Positions 16,693 through 26,318 of a stretch of DNA of 64,000 nucleotides are shown here, piece after piece. A program made the translations under genes and the position numbers. The notes below the pieces were generated by a model. The model saw nothing but the letters and a program-made list of their open reading frames with translations, was not told the origin of the DNA and did no database searches. Each line of letters opens with the position of its first letter. Position 1 is the stretch's first letter. The stretch comes from JAPLUA01 sp964625855. Its GTDB lineage: Bacteria; Verrucomicrobiota; Verrucomicrobiia; Limisphaerales; UBA8199. The stretch is taken from contig CAZVFC010000026.1 of assembly GCA_964625855.1 (NCBI GenBank), positions 49,646-113,645 on the forward strand, read 5' to 3'.

Positions 16693-18566
16693 GCAGCGGC
16701 CAGGTCGTCCCTTCAGCTCTGCCGGGCTGGTCTGAGCTAACCACGCGTTCCCGCTGGCAGCGCGTGCTGTGTCAGAGCGAGAACCTTCTGCTGGTGGTGC
16801 CGCTGGCGGTCATGCTGCTGCTGCCCGTCGTGGAAATCCTCTTGCGTACGGTATTCAAGACCGGCATCTCGGGTTCCAGCGCCATTGTGCAGCACCTCAC
16901 GTTGATCGTCGGGATGCTGGGCGGCGCGGTCGCGGCCCGCGACCGGCGGCTCCTGGCGCTTTCCCCTGTGCAGGCGCTGCTTCAAGGGCGGGCCAAGGCG
17001 GCCGCCCGGATCTTCGGCAGCGGGTTCGCGGCTGCGATCACGTTCGTCCTTTTCCTGTCCAGCCTTCAATACGTGCTGGCGATGAAGCCACTGGGGAAGG
17101 TGCTCGTTTACGGAATCCCGGTCTGGGTTATCCAGCTAATCCTGCCTGTCGGTTTTGGCCTGATCGTGCTGCGCCTGGTCTGGCACTCCGCTGAGCGTTA
17201 CGGCGGTCGAGCCGCGACCCTCGGGCTGGCCGCTGCCTTGGTTGGCCTGGCGCTGTGGGCCCCGGTATCTCCGGAACGGTTAATGGTCCCGGCACTGGTG
17301 GTTCTGGCAGTGGCAACGCTGCTGGGGGCGCCGGTGTTCACCGCCCTGGGCGGCGCGGCCCTGATCTTGTTTTGGAGCCACGACCTGCCCATCCAGGCGG
17401 TGCCGCTCAAACACTACAGTCTCACCACCAATAGCGTGCTCCCGAGCATCCCCATCTTCACGCTCGCGGGCTACTTCCTCGCTGAAAGCGGGGCGTCCAA
17501 GCGCCTGGTGCGCGTGTTTCAAGCGCTGGTCGGGCAATTCCGCGGCGGGCCGGCGATCGTTACCGCTCTGGTTTGCGCGTTCTTTACTTCATTTACTGGC
17601 GCGTCCGGCGTCACGATCCTTGCCCTGGCCGGCGTGCTCATGCCCGTCCTGCTGGCCGCGCGATATTCCGAACGCAACGCGCTCGGCCTGTTGACCGGCG
17701 CCGGATCGCTCGGGATGCTCTTCCCCCCCTGCCTGCCCGTGATTCTTTACACGATCGTCGCCAACCAGAGCGCGCATGCCGATCTTACGATCAAGGAAAT
17801 GTTCCTGGGCGGTGTCGGCCCCGGCATGCTGCTGGTGGGGCTGACGGCCTGGTGGGGAATTCGCAAAGGCCCCAAAGAGGCGGTGGACCGCCCCGTCTTC
17901 CAATGGTCGGAAGCCGGCGCCGCGGTGTGGGATGCCAAGTGGGAAATGCTAATCCCCGTGGTGGCCGTCGTGGCGCTCTTATACGTGCCCACCGTCGTCG
18001 AAGCCGCCGCGGTGACCGCTACCTTCGCACTCCTGGTTACGACCGTGATTCACCGCGACCTGCGCCCGTTCAAAGACCTGCCGCGGGTCGTCACCGAATG
18101 CGGATTGCTGGTCGGCGGTGTCTTGCTGATCCTGGGCGTCGCGCTAGGCTTCACGCATTACCTGGTGGATGCGCAGCTCCCCGACAAAATGGTCGAGTGG
18201 GCCACGCGGATGGTCGGGTCGAAATGGCTCTTCCTGCTGGCACTGAACGTGGTGCTGCTCCTTGTCGGCGGGCTGGTCGAGATTTACGCGGCCATCATCG
18301 TGGTCGTGCCGCTCCTGGTGCCGCTGGGCGTGGCCTTCGGTCTGGATCCCATCCACCTCGGGATCATCTTCCTCGCCAATATGGAGCTGGGCTTCCTCTG
18401 CCCGCCCGTGGGCTTGAACCTGTTGCTCTCCTCCTACCGTTTCAACAAGCCCATGGTCGAGGTCATCCGCGCCACAACTCCCATGCTCCTGCTGCTCTTG
18501 GTCGGGGTCCTGTTGATCACCTATTTCCCCCCGCTCACGACCTTCCTGCCGGGCCTGTTCAAGTAA
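16689..18566 (+). CDS. TRAP transporter permease, fused small and large subunits (DctQM)
   Basis: This 625-residue inner-membrane protein combines both TRAP permeases. Residues about 1-170 hold four hydrophobic helices of the DctQ type. Residues about 185-625 hold the DctM type, with HDLPIQAVPLKHYSLTTNSVLPSIPIFTLAGY, TGASGVTILALAGVLMP and the late NMELGFLCPPVGLNLL motif. Transport is sodium-gradient driven in characterised members. The start codon overlaps the dctP stop by four bases. A short GC hairpin follows (18581-18597), without a T-tract. Confidence 0.92.
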   Translation: MSSGQVVPSALPGWSELTTRSRWQRVLCQSENLLLVVPLAVMLLLPVVEILLRTVFKTGISGSSAIVQHLTLIVGMLGGAVAARDRRLLALSPVQALLQGRAKAAARIFGSGFAAAITFVLFLSSLQYVLAMKPLGKVLVYGIPVWVIQLILPVGFGLIVLRLVWHSAERYGGRAATLGLAAALVGLALWAPVSPERLMVPALVVLAVATLLGAPVFTALGGAALILFWSHDLPIQAVPLKHYSLTTNSVLPSIPIFTLAGYFLAESGASKRLVRVFQALVGQFRGGPAIVTALVCAFFTSFTGASGVTILALAGVLMPVLLAARYSERNALGLLTGAGSLGMLFPPCLPVILYTIVANQSAHADLTIKEMFLGGVGPGMLLVGLTAWWGIRKGPKEAVDRPVFQWSEAGAAVWDAKWEMLIPVVAVVALLYVPTVVEAAAVTATFALLVTTVIHRDLRPFKDLPRVVTECGLLVGGVLLILGVALGFTHYLVDAQLPDKMVEWATRMVGSKWLFLLALNVVLLLVGGLVEIYAAIIVVVPLLVPLGVAFGLDPIHLGIIFLANMELGFLCPPVGLNLLLSSYRFNKPMVEVIRATTPMLLLLLVGVLLITYFPPLTTFLPGLFK

Positions 18567-19130
18567 GGCTCACCTCGCCCGCCCCGCCCTGGCGGGATAC
18601 CCCGAACCTCCACCCCCAGGATTCACAAGCACCGGCGATACGGAGGACCGAATCCTGCCCGATCGTCCGGAGCCTGGCCCGGGCCATCGGCACGCCGGGT
18701 ACCAGCGATGCACCAGCGATGCACACGCGGGAAACGGTTGTGCATCCGGTGTGCATCGCTGGTGCATCGCTGGTGCACGACCCGAAGAGCAGGCTCACGC
18801 CGCCTGGCCTGCTCAAGCGGGTTTCACCGACCTGCTGTATGACGCCGGCAAACTGTTGTCTCGCATTGCGCCAGCAGCATCTGCGCGGCGGGAGACGCCA
18901 AAGGCGTCATTCACACGCTCACCCGCCAGCACCGCTGCGCGGCGGCAGGCCCGCGGCATCCATCGCTCGCGCAGCCCGGCCAGCAGCAAATCTTTAACGG
19001 AGTGATTAGTGTCCTCGACCATGCGCAGCTTGCGCCAGGCCGCCAACCTTCAAGGGCGGACTCTTATCCACCTGCCCTGGTCGGAAATGGTGTAGATGCC
19101 TGGAGCCATGCCAAAGGTGCCAGTTGCGTT
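18567..19130. other. 564-base non-coding region between convergent genes
   Basis: No gene is supportable. The left part holds the inverted 11-mer arrays (18701-18783). The right part has weak reading frames on both strands without recognisable domains. It separates the TRAP permease from the convergent HExxH protein gene. Confidence 0.5.
18701..18783. repeat. inverted 11-bp-period arrays forming a 26-bp perfect stem
   Basis: Two identical 11-base units ACCAGCGATGC (18701-18722) face four units of GTGCATCGCTG type (18740-18783). Bases 18701-18726 and 18749-18774 are exact reverse complements, leaving a 22-base loop. The locus is therefore both a tandem array with an 11-bp period and a long hairpin. 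Confidence 0.85.
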
Positions 19131-20951
19131 CTAGCGGTGGTCCTGCTCCGCATACTCCTTGAAGAAGGCGATGAGGCGCGGGGAGAAGGCCTCCAGCGTG
19201 GGATAGCGGTTCCGATGGGCTTCGTAATCGCCGAGCTGGTTGGAGAGTTCCTCCATCCAGAGAAAGCCGCGCTTCTTCTGATTCTCAATCTCCCGCTGGG
19301 CCGCTTCGGGACCTTCGTAGCGGAGACGATAACGGACCACACAAGCGCGGACGAGTGATTCGTGCAGCATCGTCTGCGCGTTTCCGTAGGCCTGGAAGCG
19401 CATTTTATCGGAGACGCGGCGATAGAGCCGTTCGCCGGCCGGTTTGAGTTCGGCGTAATGCCGATAGACAATCGCATTGGCGTAAGAGTGGCAGAACTCG
19501 TGGACGACCGTGCTGAGCATATCGCGGGTGAACCTGGGCGAGCCCTGCGCGTCGGTCTGCCAGACGCCCAGGACGCAGAAGAGTTCTTCCTTGCCGGCGG
19601 CATCGCGGGAGTGCGGACCGTAGCAACCACCACCGTTGAGCAGACCCAGGGCAACGGTGAACGTGGCTTGAGGCCGCTCGCCAAAGTAATCCTGGAACCA
19701 CCGCACGTGCCCCTCCTTCTCCATGAGCGCCTTCATGCGGGCGGTGGTGGTATCGTAGAGCGGTTGGTGCCGCTCGGTGAACTCCTTGAAGGCGGTGTCT
19801 TTGACAAACTGCCTGGCGGCGGTGAGGAAGTCGGTCACGTTTTCGGCGGTCCAACGGCGGTCCAACCCCTCGGGCCAGGGGTCGAGCGGCAGGATGAGCC
19901 GGGGCTGATAGGCGTCAGACAAGTGGACGGCCATGCTCATGCAGGCGTCGTAGGAGACGCCTCGTGTGTTGCGCAGCCTGCGGGCGAGTTTGACCGCAGC
20001 ATGGTCGCGGAAGCCGCCAAACTGCTGTTCCGCCTCATCCGCGTAGGATTTCACCCGGGCCTGGTTGTACTCCGGGTTGCCGGCCAGGCGGAACAGGAGG
20101 CTGAGCAGCTCGACGCGGGGATCAACGGCGACCCGCAATGAGGGCGCGGAACCCGGTGGGGCGTTGGTGCCGGCAGGCGGCGTGGGGGTTGCAGCCGCGA
20201 CAGGGGCAGCGCGCTGGCGCTCCAGGGCGGCGGTAAGCAAATCGGCCTGCGCGCCATCGCCGGCAGGCACTGACCTTACAGAATGTTTCTCGAACGCGGG
20301 CGCATACCTGGCCGTCGCCGCCTCCGTGTCCACCACGAAGAAGCGCCGCGGGCGGGCCCTGGTATCCACGTCCACGGTCATGTCCTTGGGCTCGGGGATC
20401 AGGGCGTTCGGGCCGGCGTGCCAACTAGAGGTGAACTTCGCATTCGCAATGAGGCGCATCTGCACGGCCAGGTTGCGGTCGCCGTCGGCAGACACGGTCT
20501 CCGGCGGGAACAGGCGGCTGATTTCCTTCGGGTGAAATCGCAGCCAGACATGCGAGATGGCCTCCTTTTGGGTGGCGGCCTTGCTGGTCAGGCTTCCGCC
20601 TTCGCGCGGTATGAGCACGGCCCAGACCGCGCCATCGGAGTTGGGGCCGATTTCCAATTCGCCCGGCCCCGCATTGGTAGCTGGGCTGGCTGGCGGGCAG
20701 CCCGTCTCGGCGCAGTGGCCTACTCCCAAATCCGCGGGTCCCACCTCGACGCGCATCTCCTTGCCCACCGCCACGCTGAAGCGGGAGACGCGGCATATAT
20801 CGGCCTCGGTGAACACCCACGGTCGCGCGCGGTTGGGGTCGGCATCCCCCACCGTCAATCGGGTGGGATACCGTTTGAGCAGGTCAACGGGCTGGCCGCA
20901 GGCCGTCACCGCGGCCAGCAAGAGACAGAGCCAAGGCGCCTGGCGTGGCAT
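19131..20951 (-). CDS. exported putative zinc metallopeptidase (HExxH, DUF4932-like)
   Basis: This 606-residue protein has a short signal/lipoprotein-type N-terminus (LLLAAVTACG, possible lipobox Cys). The C-terminal third contains VVHEFCHSYAN with H484-E485-x-x-H488, the zincin metal-binding motif. A later Glu (HESLVRACV) could be the third ligand. This layout matches the DUF4932 family, whose function is unknown. The N-terminal half has no recognised domain, and a Pro/Ala-rich linker lies around residue 245-260. It is the last gene of a minus-strand cluster with Ig-like proteins and a kinase; the gap to the next gene is 39 bases. Confidence 0.7.
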   Translation of the reverse strand: MPRQAPWLCLLLAAVTACGQPVDLLKRYPTRLTVGDADPNRARPWVFTEADICRVSRFSVAVGKEMRVEVGPADLGVGHCAETGCPPASPATNAGPGELEIGPNSDGAVWAVLIPREGGSLTSKAATQKEAISHVWLRFHPKEISRLFPPETVSADGDRNLAVQMRLIANAKFTSSWHAGPNALIPEPKDMTVDVDTRARPRRFFVVDTEAATARYAPAFEKHSVRSVPAGDGAQADLLTAALERQRAAPVAAATPTPPAGTNAPPGSAPSLRVAVDPRVELLSLLFRLAGNPEYNQARVKSYADEAEQQFGGFRDHAAVKLARRLRNTRGVSYDACMSMAVHLSDAYQPRLILPLDPWPEGLDRRWTAENVTDFLTAARQFVKDTAFKEFTERHQPLYDTTTARMKALMEKEGHVRWFQDYFGERPQATFTVALGLLNGGGCYGPHSRDAAGKEELFCVLGVWQTDAQGSPRFTRDMLSTVVHEFCHSYANAIVYRHYAELKPAGERLYRRVSDKMRFQAYGNAQTMLHESLVRACVVRYRLRYEGPEAAQREIENQKKRGFLWMEELSNQLGDYEAHRNRYPTLEAFSPRLIAFFKEYAEQDHR

Positions 20952-20990
20952 AAGGGGTCTTTCGCGGAGGTTGTGTGCGGGCCGGTCGGA

Positions 20991-21416
20991 TTACTTCCTG
21001 GTCTCGAAGACCAGCAGGTAAGGCACCGAGGAGTTGCGCTGGGTGTCGCGGAAGTTCTGGAACTGGCCGCGGTTGAGCCAGATCACATATGTCTTGCCCG
21101 GTTCAAGCTTCACCGGCATGACGCAGGTGCGCTTGTCGGGCAGGTAATGCATCTCGCCGTCGCCCGGTTTGGGGAAGGTGTCATCCGAGATCTGGCAGGC
21201 CGACCAATTGCCATCCATCATGGGTTTGCTGAAGGTGAAAGTGAGTTCTTTCAGCTCCGGGTCCACATCCGTCGCGCCGGCCGGCGGCACCGTTTTGATC
21301 ACGGAGGGCGGCATGGTTTTGACGGATGCCTGCTTTGCGGTTTGGGCGACGGCAACCGCCACGAGGAAGGTTGCTGCCAGGGTGATGCCGATGATCTGTT
21401 TGGTTGGTGCTTTCAT
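20991..21416 (-). CDS. exported single-domain SbsA-type Ig-like protein
   Basis: This 141-residue protein has a signal peptide (ITLAATFLVAVAVAQ) and a single Ig-like domain. Landmarks are PPAGATDVDPELKELTFTFS, KPMMDGNWS, then MHYLPDKRTCVMPVKLEPGK and PYLLVFETRK. The same domain recurs in the next gene and at the C-terminus of the kinase at 22.7 kb, with the same order of motifs. The role is unknown; it may bind the same ligand or partner as the kinase outer domain. It sits in one minus-strand run with 32 bases to its upstream neighbour. Confidence 0.75.
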   Translation of the reverse strand: MKAPTKQIIGITLAATFLVAVAVAQTAKQASVKTMPPSVIKTVPPAGATDVDPELKELTFTFSKPMMDGNWSACQISDDTFPKPGDGEMHYLPDKRTCVMPVKLEPGKTYVIWLNRGQFQNFRDTQRNSSVPYLLVFETRK

Positions 21417-21448
21417 GGCTCTGCTCCCTTTCAGGTTTGGCGGTTACT

Positions 21449-22669
21449 TTATGGCTGCTTAGCGGAAGGTGCTTGGGTCGCAGCGGGCGTTTGCCCGGTC
21501 GGGGCCGTTTCCGCAATCTTCTCCAGGAACTTGCCGTCGCTCTCGGCCAGGCTTTCGGCGAGCTTGTCCGGCTCGGGCTGGCCGCTCCACCAGCGGATGA
21601 TCTCGGGCTTGACCCCCGGCTGGCCGCCCTGGGGGGTGTTCCACCAGTTGAACCAAGCCTGCCAGTCGCTGCCGAAGTTCTGGCCGGTGAGCCGCACCAG
21701 GGAGATCTGCGCCCACCAGCGGGTGTTGACGTTGCCATGATAGACCAGAGGGATGAGCTCGGGCACCACCGACTTGTCGCCGAACATGCCAAGCGCGCGG
21801 ATGGCCATCCAGCGGTCCCGATTGTCCTTTTCCGCGCGGTCGGCAGCGATCTCCAGCAAGGGCTGGAGCGCCTTCTGCGGACGCAGCGCCGCCAGGGTGT
21901 TAATGGCCTGGTAATACTCGCGGTTATGCGGTCCTTTGAGGGCGTCGAGACACTTCGCTTCGAGCTCGGCGCGCTCAGCTTCGGACCAACCCTTGAAATC
22001 ACGCGCGTCGAAGAAGCTGCGGAACTGGCGGTCGGTCCAGGCCAGCACCGCGCGCTGGCCATCGTTGAGATGAGCGGACGCGCTGTCACCGCCACCACCT
22101 CCGCCTCCGAAGCCACCACCCCCACCACCTCCGCCTCCGAAGCCTCCCAACCCTCCACCTCCACCACCACCGCCCCCCAACCCGCCACCAACCTTGGCGG
22201 TCTCAAAGGTAAACAGATACGGCACGGCGGAGTGCCCATTGCGGTCTGCGAAGCCGTGGAACTTGTCGCTATTCAGCCAGCTTGCATAGAACTTGCCAGG
22301 TTTGAGTTTGACGGGGAGCACGCAGGTCCGCCCGTCGGCAAGGTAGTGCGCCTGGCCGGTCGTTTCCGGGAAGTTCTCTTCTCCCCAGGTGGACCACGAC
22401 CAACTGCCGTCCGCCATCGGTTTGCTGAACGTGACCCTGAGTTCGGTCAGGCCGGGGTCAACATCGGGCGTGCCGGCCACCGGCACGGTCTTCACGACCA
22501 CCGGCGGGGCTGACTGGAGCGAGAGGTCGTCTGCCGTGGCAGGGCCAGTGGGAAGGATGGCCAACGCGGCCACAAACAGGGCGGCGGAAATCCGCTTCCC
22601 ACTGACTGGGAACGGCGCTCCGCCCTCGCGGGAGTTAAGTATCTGAACTAGGATTGGTTTCATAAGCAT
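21449..22669 (-). CDS. exported Ig-like / poly-glycine / HEAT-like protein
   Basis: This protein is about 406 residues from ATG 22669. It has a hydrophobic export segment (ALFVAALAILPTGPATA). An SbsA-type Ig-like domain follows (VPVAGTPDVDPGLTELRVTFS ... YLFTFETAK). A glycine linker of about 35 residues is interrupted only by Leu and Phe. An alpha-helical part comes next, with HEAT-like helices (MFGDKSVVPELIPLVYHGN, RWWAQISLVRLTG). A TTG at 22720 overlapping the kinase stop is less likely. A duplicated stretch of CCACC/CCTCC bases encodes the linker. It is probably a scaffold in the envelope; the function is not known. Confidence 0.7.
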   Translation of the reverse strand: MLMKPILVQILNSREGGAPFPVSGKRISAALFVAALAILPTGPATADDLSLQSAPPVVVKTVPVAGTPDVDPGLTELRVTFSKPMADGSWSWSTWGEENFPETTGQAHYLADGRTCVLPVKLKPGKFYASWLNSDKFHGFADRNGHSAVPYLFTFETAKVGGGLGGGGGGGGGLGGFGGGGGGGGGFGGGGGGGDSASAHLNDGQRAVLAWTDRQFRSFFDARDFKGWSEAERAELEAKCLDALKGPHNREYYQAINTLAALRPQKALQPLLEIAADRAEKDNRDRWMAIRALGMFGDKSVVPELIPLVYHGNVNTRWWAQISLVRLTGQNFGSDWQAWFNWWNTPQGGQPGVKPEIIRWWSGQPEPDKLAESLAESDGKFLEKIAETAPTGQTPAATQAPSAKQP

Positions 22670-22703
22670 ACTCTTGGTTATTGGTTCTTGAACGGTTACG
22701 GGG

Positions 22704-24197
<1,494 letters not shown>

Positions 24198-24225
24198 AGA
24201 CCGTCTTTGCTTTCACCGCTTACAG

Positions 24226-24265
24226 AAGCAAAAGCCGGCAAAGGTTACAGACAAACCTGCCGGCT
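24226..24265 (-). terminator. intrinsic terminator after the FHA gene
   Basis: Read on the minus strand, AGCCGGC pairs with GCCGGCT, with an inner AGGTT/AACCT stem, followed by TTTTGCTT. It lies 40 bases beyond the FHA gene stop and about 30 bases before the kinase start. The FHA gene and the kinase are therefore likely separate transcripts or separated by attenuation. Confidence 0.65.
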
Positions 24266-24304
24266 GTTTAGCACGAGCGGCGTGAGCCTAGGCGGGCTAT
24301 GGGG

Positions 24305-24724
24305 TCAGCCGGTTTGGTCCAGGCTCGGGCTGTGGGTGTCTCGCCGGGCAATGCGCTCGGCAGCCACGGCGGCGGGGAGAAAGGCGGTGTCATGCGGACG
24401 GGGCAAGCACTCAAGCCCAGCAGCCGCAGGCAGAGGTTTCTCATGGAACAGAAACAGTGTGTGGCCGGCGAGGATGCAGTCGCTTTGCTTGAGTTTGGTT
24501 CCCTTTGCACGCTGGCCGTCCACCCAGGTGCCGTTCTGCGAACCCAAGTCCTTGATCAGATAGTGGTCGCCCTCACGCCAGATCATGAAGTGGCGCCGGG
24601 AGAGAGTGTCGTCGGCGATCTCAATATCGGCCGTATCCCCACGGCCAATGGCGACTGGTTGCTCGCCAATTTCCCACCGCTGCACCACCGTCCCATCGTC
24701 ACCTAACAGACATAAGGTTGCCAT
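24305..24724 (-). CDS. FHA domain protein
   Basis: This 139-residue cytoplasmic protein is almost entirely one FHA domain. VAIGRGDTADIEIADDTLSRRHF carries the Gly-Arg and Ser-Arg-Arg-His phosphothreonine-binding residues, followed by IKDLGSQNGTWVDG. The C-terminal 40 residues are low complexity. It is encoded just upstream of the Ser/Thr kinase on the same strand, which suggests it reads that kinase's phosphorylation. Confidence 0.88.
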   Translation of the reverse strand: MATLCLLGDDGTVVQRWEIGEQPVAIGRGDTADIEIADDTLSRRHFMIWREGDHYLIKDLGSQNGTWVDGQRAKGTKLKQSDCILAGHTLFLFHEKPLPAAAGLECLPRPHDTAFLPAAVAAERIARRDTHSPSLDQTG

Positions 24725-24985
24725 AAACTACTTCTGTTCTTCTGCCGATATGCCCGGCCCTCGCGCATGCACAGTTCACAATGTCGTCATCATTTCATGA
24801 CCACAAACGTCGGCAAGTGGTTACAACTGCGTCGTATCATACCATCGCCCGCAAACCGGACCTGTCAAGTTGGACGGGATAGGTTCCGGAATGCTCCCGC
24901 GGGAGGGGTTGCGCCGGAGGGGCCAACCGGCCGAGCGCCAATTTGCCCCTTGTGTGGGCTGGGAGACAGTCTGGAGGTCCGTGCC

Positions 24986-25738
24986 TCAGTCCGCCAGCGC
25001 GGCAAACAAGGCGCGGATCTCATCTTCCACCTGGTCGGGGCGGGAAACTGTGTGTGCAATCTCCTCGCGCAGCAGTTCGCGATAACGCTGACGCAGACGG
25101 TGGACGGCGACTTTCACCGCCCCTTCACTCATACCCAGGCGGGCGCCGATTTCAGCGTAGGGGACCGAGCGGCGCTCGCCGCTCAGGGTGGATTTGAGCT
25201 GCTCGAAGGTCCGGGCTTTGCCGTCGCGGGTGTATTCCTCGCGCAAGCGGGCCAGGACCTGTTCGAGCAGCGTCAGGGCCCAGCGGCGCTCGAAGATCCT
25301 CTCTGCCGTCATGCTCTCGGCCGGTTCCAGCCCGCACGAGCTCTCGGCAGACTGCACGTTGATGGGGACCAGGACGGGGTGGGCGCCGCGCTTTTGCGCG
25401 CCGGCCTTGTCCCATTCGTTGGCAAGGAAATGCTTGAGGCAAGTAAGCAGAAAGGAGCGAAACCGGCCTTTGGCGCGGTCAACCCCGCCGAGGTAATTCT
25501 TCTCAAGCAACCGCGCAAAGAACTCCTGCGTCAGGTCCTGGGCGTCGGGCGGGCTATGGCCCTGGCGGCGGACAAAGGCGTAGATCGGATGCCAGTAGGT
25601 GCGGCAGAGCGTTTCCAGAGCGTCGCGAGCGTGGTTCGAGTCGCTCGAACCGGCAGCCAGCACGACGCTCCAATGGGTCAGAGCGAAGCTCCCCGCAACG
25701 GCGGGAGTCGAATCTGAATGGTGCTCAGTGGACGGCAT
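24986..25738 (-). CDS. ECF-type RNA polymerase sigma factor
   Basis: This 250-residue protein has region 2 in YWHPIYAFVRRQGHSPPDAQDLTQEFFARLL and region 4 in VPYAEIGARLGMSEGAVKVAVHRLRQRYRELLREE. An unusually long linker of about 80 residues lies between them. This layout is common in planctomycete and verrucomicrobial ECF factors found beside Ser/Thr kinases. No anti-sigma gene is adjacent, so regulation may be through the neighbouring kinase (inference). A heptamer array ends 12 bases before the ATG and occupies the place where a ribosome-binding site and leader would be. The 260 bases downstream to the FHA gene hold nothing recognised. Confidence 0.88.
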   Translation of the reverse strand: MPSTEHHSDSTPAVAGSFALTHWSVVLAAGSSDSNHARDALETLCRTYWHPIYAFVRRQGHSPPDAQDLTQEFFARLLEKNYLGGVDRAKGRFRSFLLTCLKHFLANEWDKAGAQKRGAHPVLVPINVQSAESSCGLEPAESMTAERIFERRWALTLLEQVLARLREEYTRDGKARTFEQLKSTLSGERRSVPYAEIGARLGMSEGAVKVAVHRLRQRYRELLREEIAHTVSRPDQVEDEIRALFAALAD

Positions 25739-25749
25739 AGCGCTGGATA

Positions 25750-25784
25750 GTCTAGAGTCTAAAGTCTGAAGTCTAAAGTCTGAA
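25750..25784. repeat. heptamer array in the leader of the sigma factor gene
   Basis: Five 7-base units of type GTCTAAA/GTCTGAA run head to tail, starting at 25750, 25757, 25764, 25771 and 25778. The array begins 12 bases upstream of the sigma factor ATG (minus strand). No other Shine-Dalgarno candidate is seen there. Confidence 0.85.
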
Positions 25785-25816
25785 TGCGCCTGAAATGTAA
25801 TGTCTCAGTGAGGGCG

Positions 25817-25913
25817 GGTAGGGCGCGTCTCGCGCGCCGCGAGGGCCTGGAAATGCTCGAAATGCGAGGGTTTCCATGGCCTGGGGCGGCGCGCACGGAG
25901 TGCTCGCCCTACC
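25817..25913. repeat. GTAGGGC inverted-repeat element, copy 1 (non-coding)
   Basis: A 97-base imperfect palindrome starts GGTAGGGCG and ends CGCCCTACC. Arms of about 45 bases pair along most of their length, including an inner TGGAAA/TTTCCA. The outer part (GTAGGGC, GCGTCTCGC) matches the element inserted in the type IIG gene at 29.07 kb. It lies in the 580-base divergent gap between the sigma factor and spermidine-synthase-like genes. Confidence 0.75.
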
Positions 25914-25982
25914 ACTCGGGCCGTCTCGGCACCACGCCAGGACCCGCTACCGCGATGTGGCGGTGACTCCCCGGAGGGACTA

Positions 25983-26027
25983 CGGTGAGGCTCCCATGTT
26001 GATCGGATCAACATGGGAGCCTCACCG
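25983..26027. repeat. 45-bp near-perfect palindrome
   Basis: Two 22-base arms (25983-26004 and 26006-26027) are exact reverse complements around a single central G. An ATG lies in the right arm (26013), but the frame starting there has no recognisable content for about 100 codons. The site lies between divergent genes. It could be an operator for a dimeric or tetrameric regulator, a cruciform site or a mobile-element relic. Confidence 0.85.
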
Positions 26028-26318
26028 GCATATCGCCGGGGTCACGCCGGGGTCACATCCGCGCTGCTGGCCGGGAGCCTGATTTCTGGTGGCCATCGGA
26101 AGGCACATTCACGCTCTGCGGGCGAATCCGGCAACTCATACTGTCTCAGAAGTGGACAGAGCGCCGAATGGACGTGGTTTTGCGGTGCGCAGACCCGTGG
26201 GTTTAGCCAAGTCGCTTCCAGCGGAGCTCCCGTCTCCCCTGTGGTGGCGCCCAGATACTCCCTCCCGCGGCTGAGTAAAGCATTGCCCCAGCGCCGGGCG
26301 TCGCGTAAAACCTCGCCC

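Noticed and set aside
17573..18997. Open frame of 474 codons in another frame of the TRAP permease
   Set aside because: Arg/Pro/Gly-rich shadow translation without domain content; the permease frame is clear.
18813..19046. Possible 77-codon gene on the minus strand downstream of the HExxH gene
   Set aside because: No family match by eye, no Shine-Dalgarno sequence, and Arg/Ala-rich composition like other shadow frames.
20283..21740. Open frame of 485 codons on the plus strand across three minus-strand genes
   Set aside because: It crosses gene boundaries, has no recognisable motif and is rich in His/Gly/Arg, as expected for the complement of real genes.
22090..22200. CCACC/CCTCC-rich tract as a regulatory or H-DNA element
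   Set aside because: It encodes the poly-glycine linker of an exported protein and is not a pure purine/pyrimidine mirror repeat.
26013..26318. Upstream ATG extension of the spermidine-synthase-like gene
   Set aside because: The ATG lies in the 45-bp palindrome, and the roughly 100 added residues have low complexity and do not resemble the family N-terminus.
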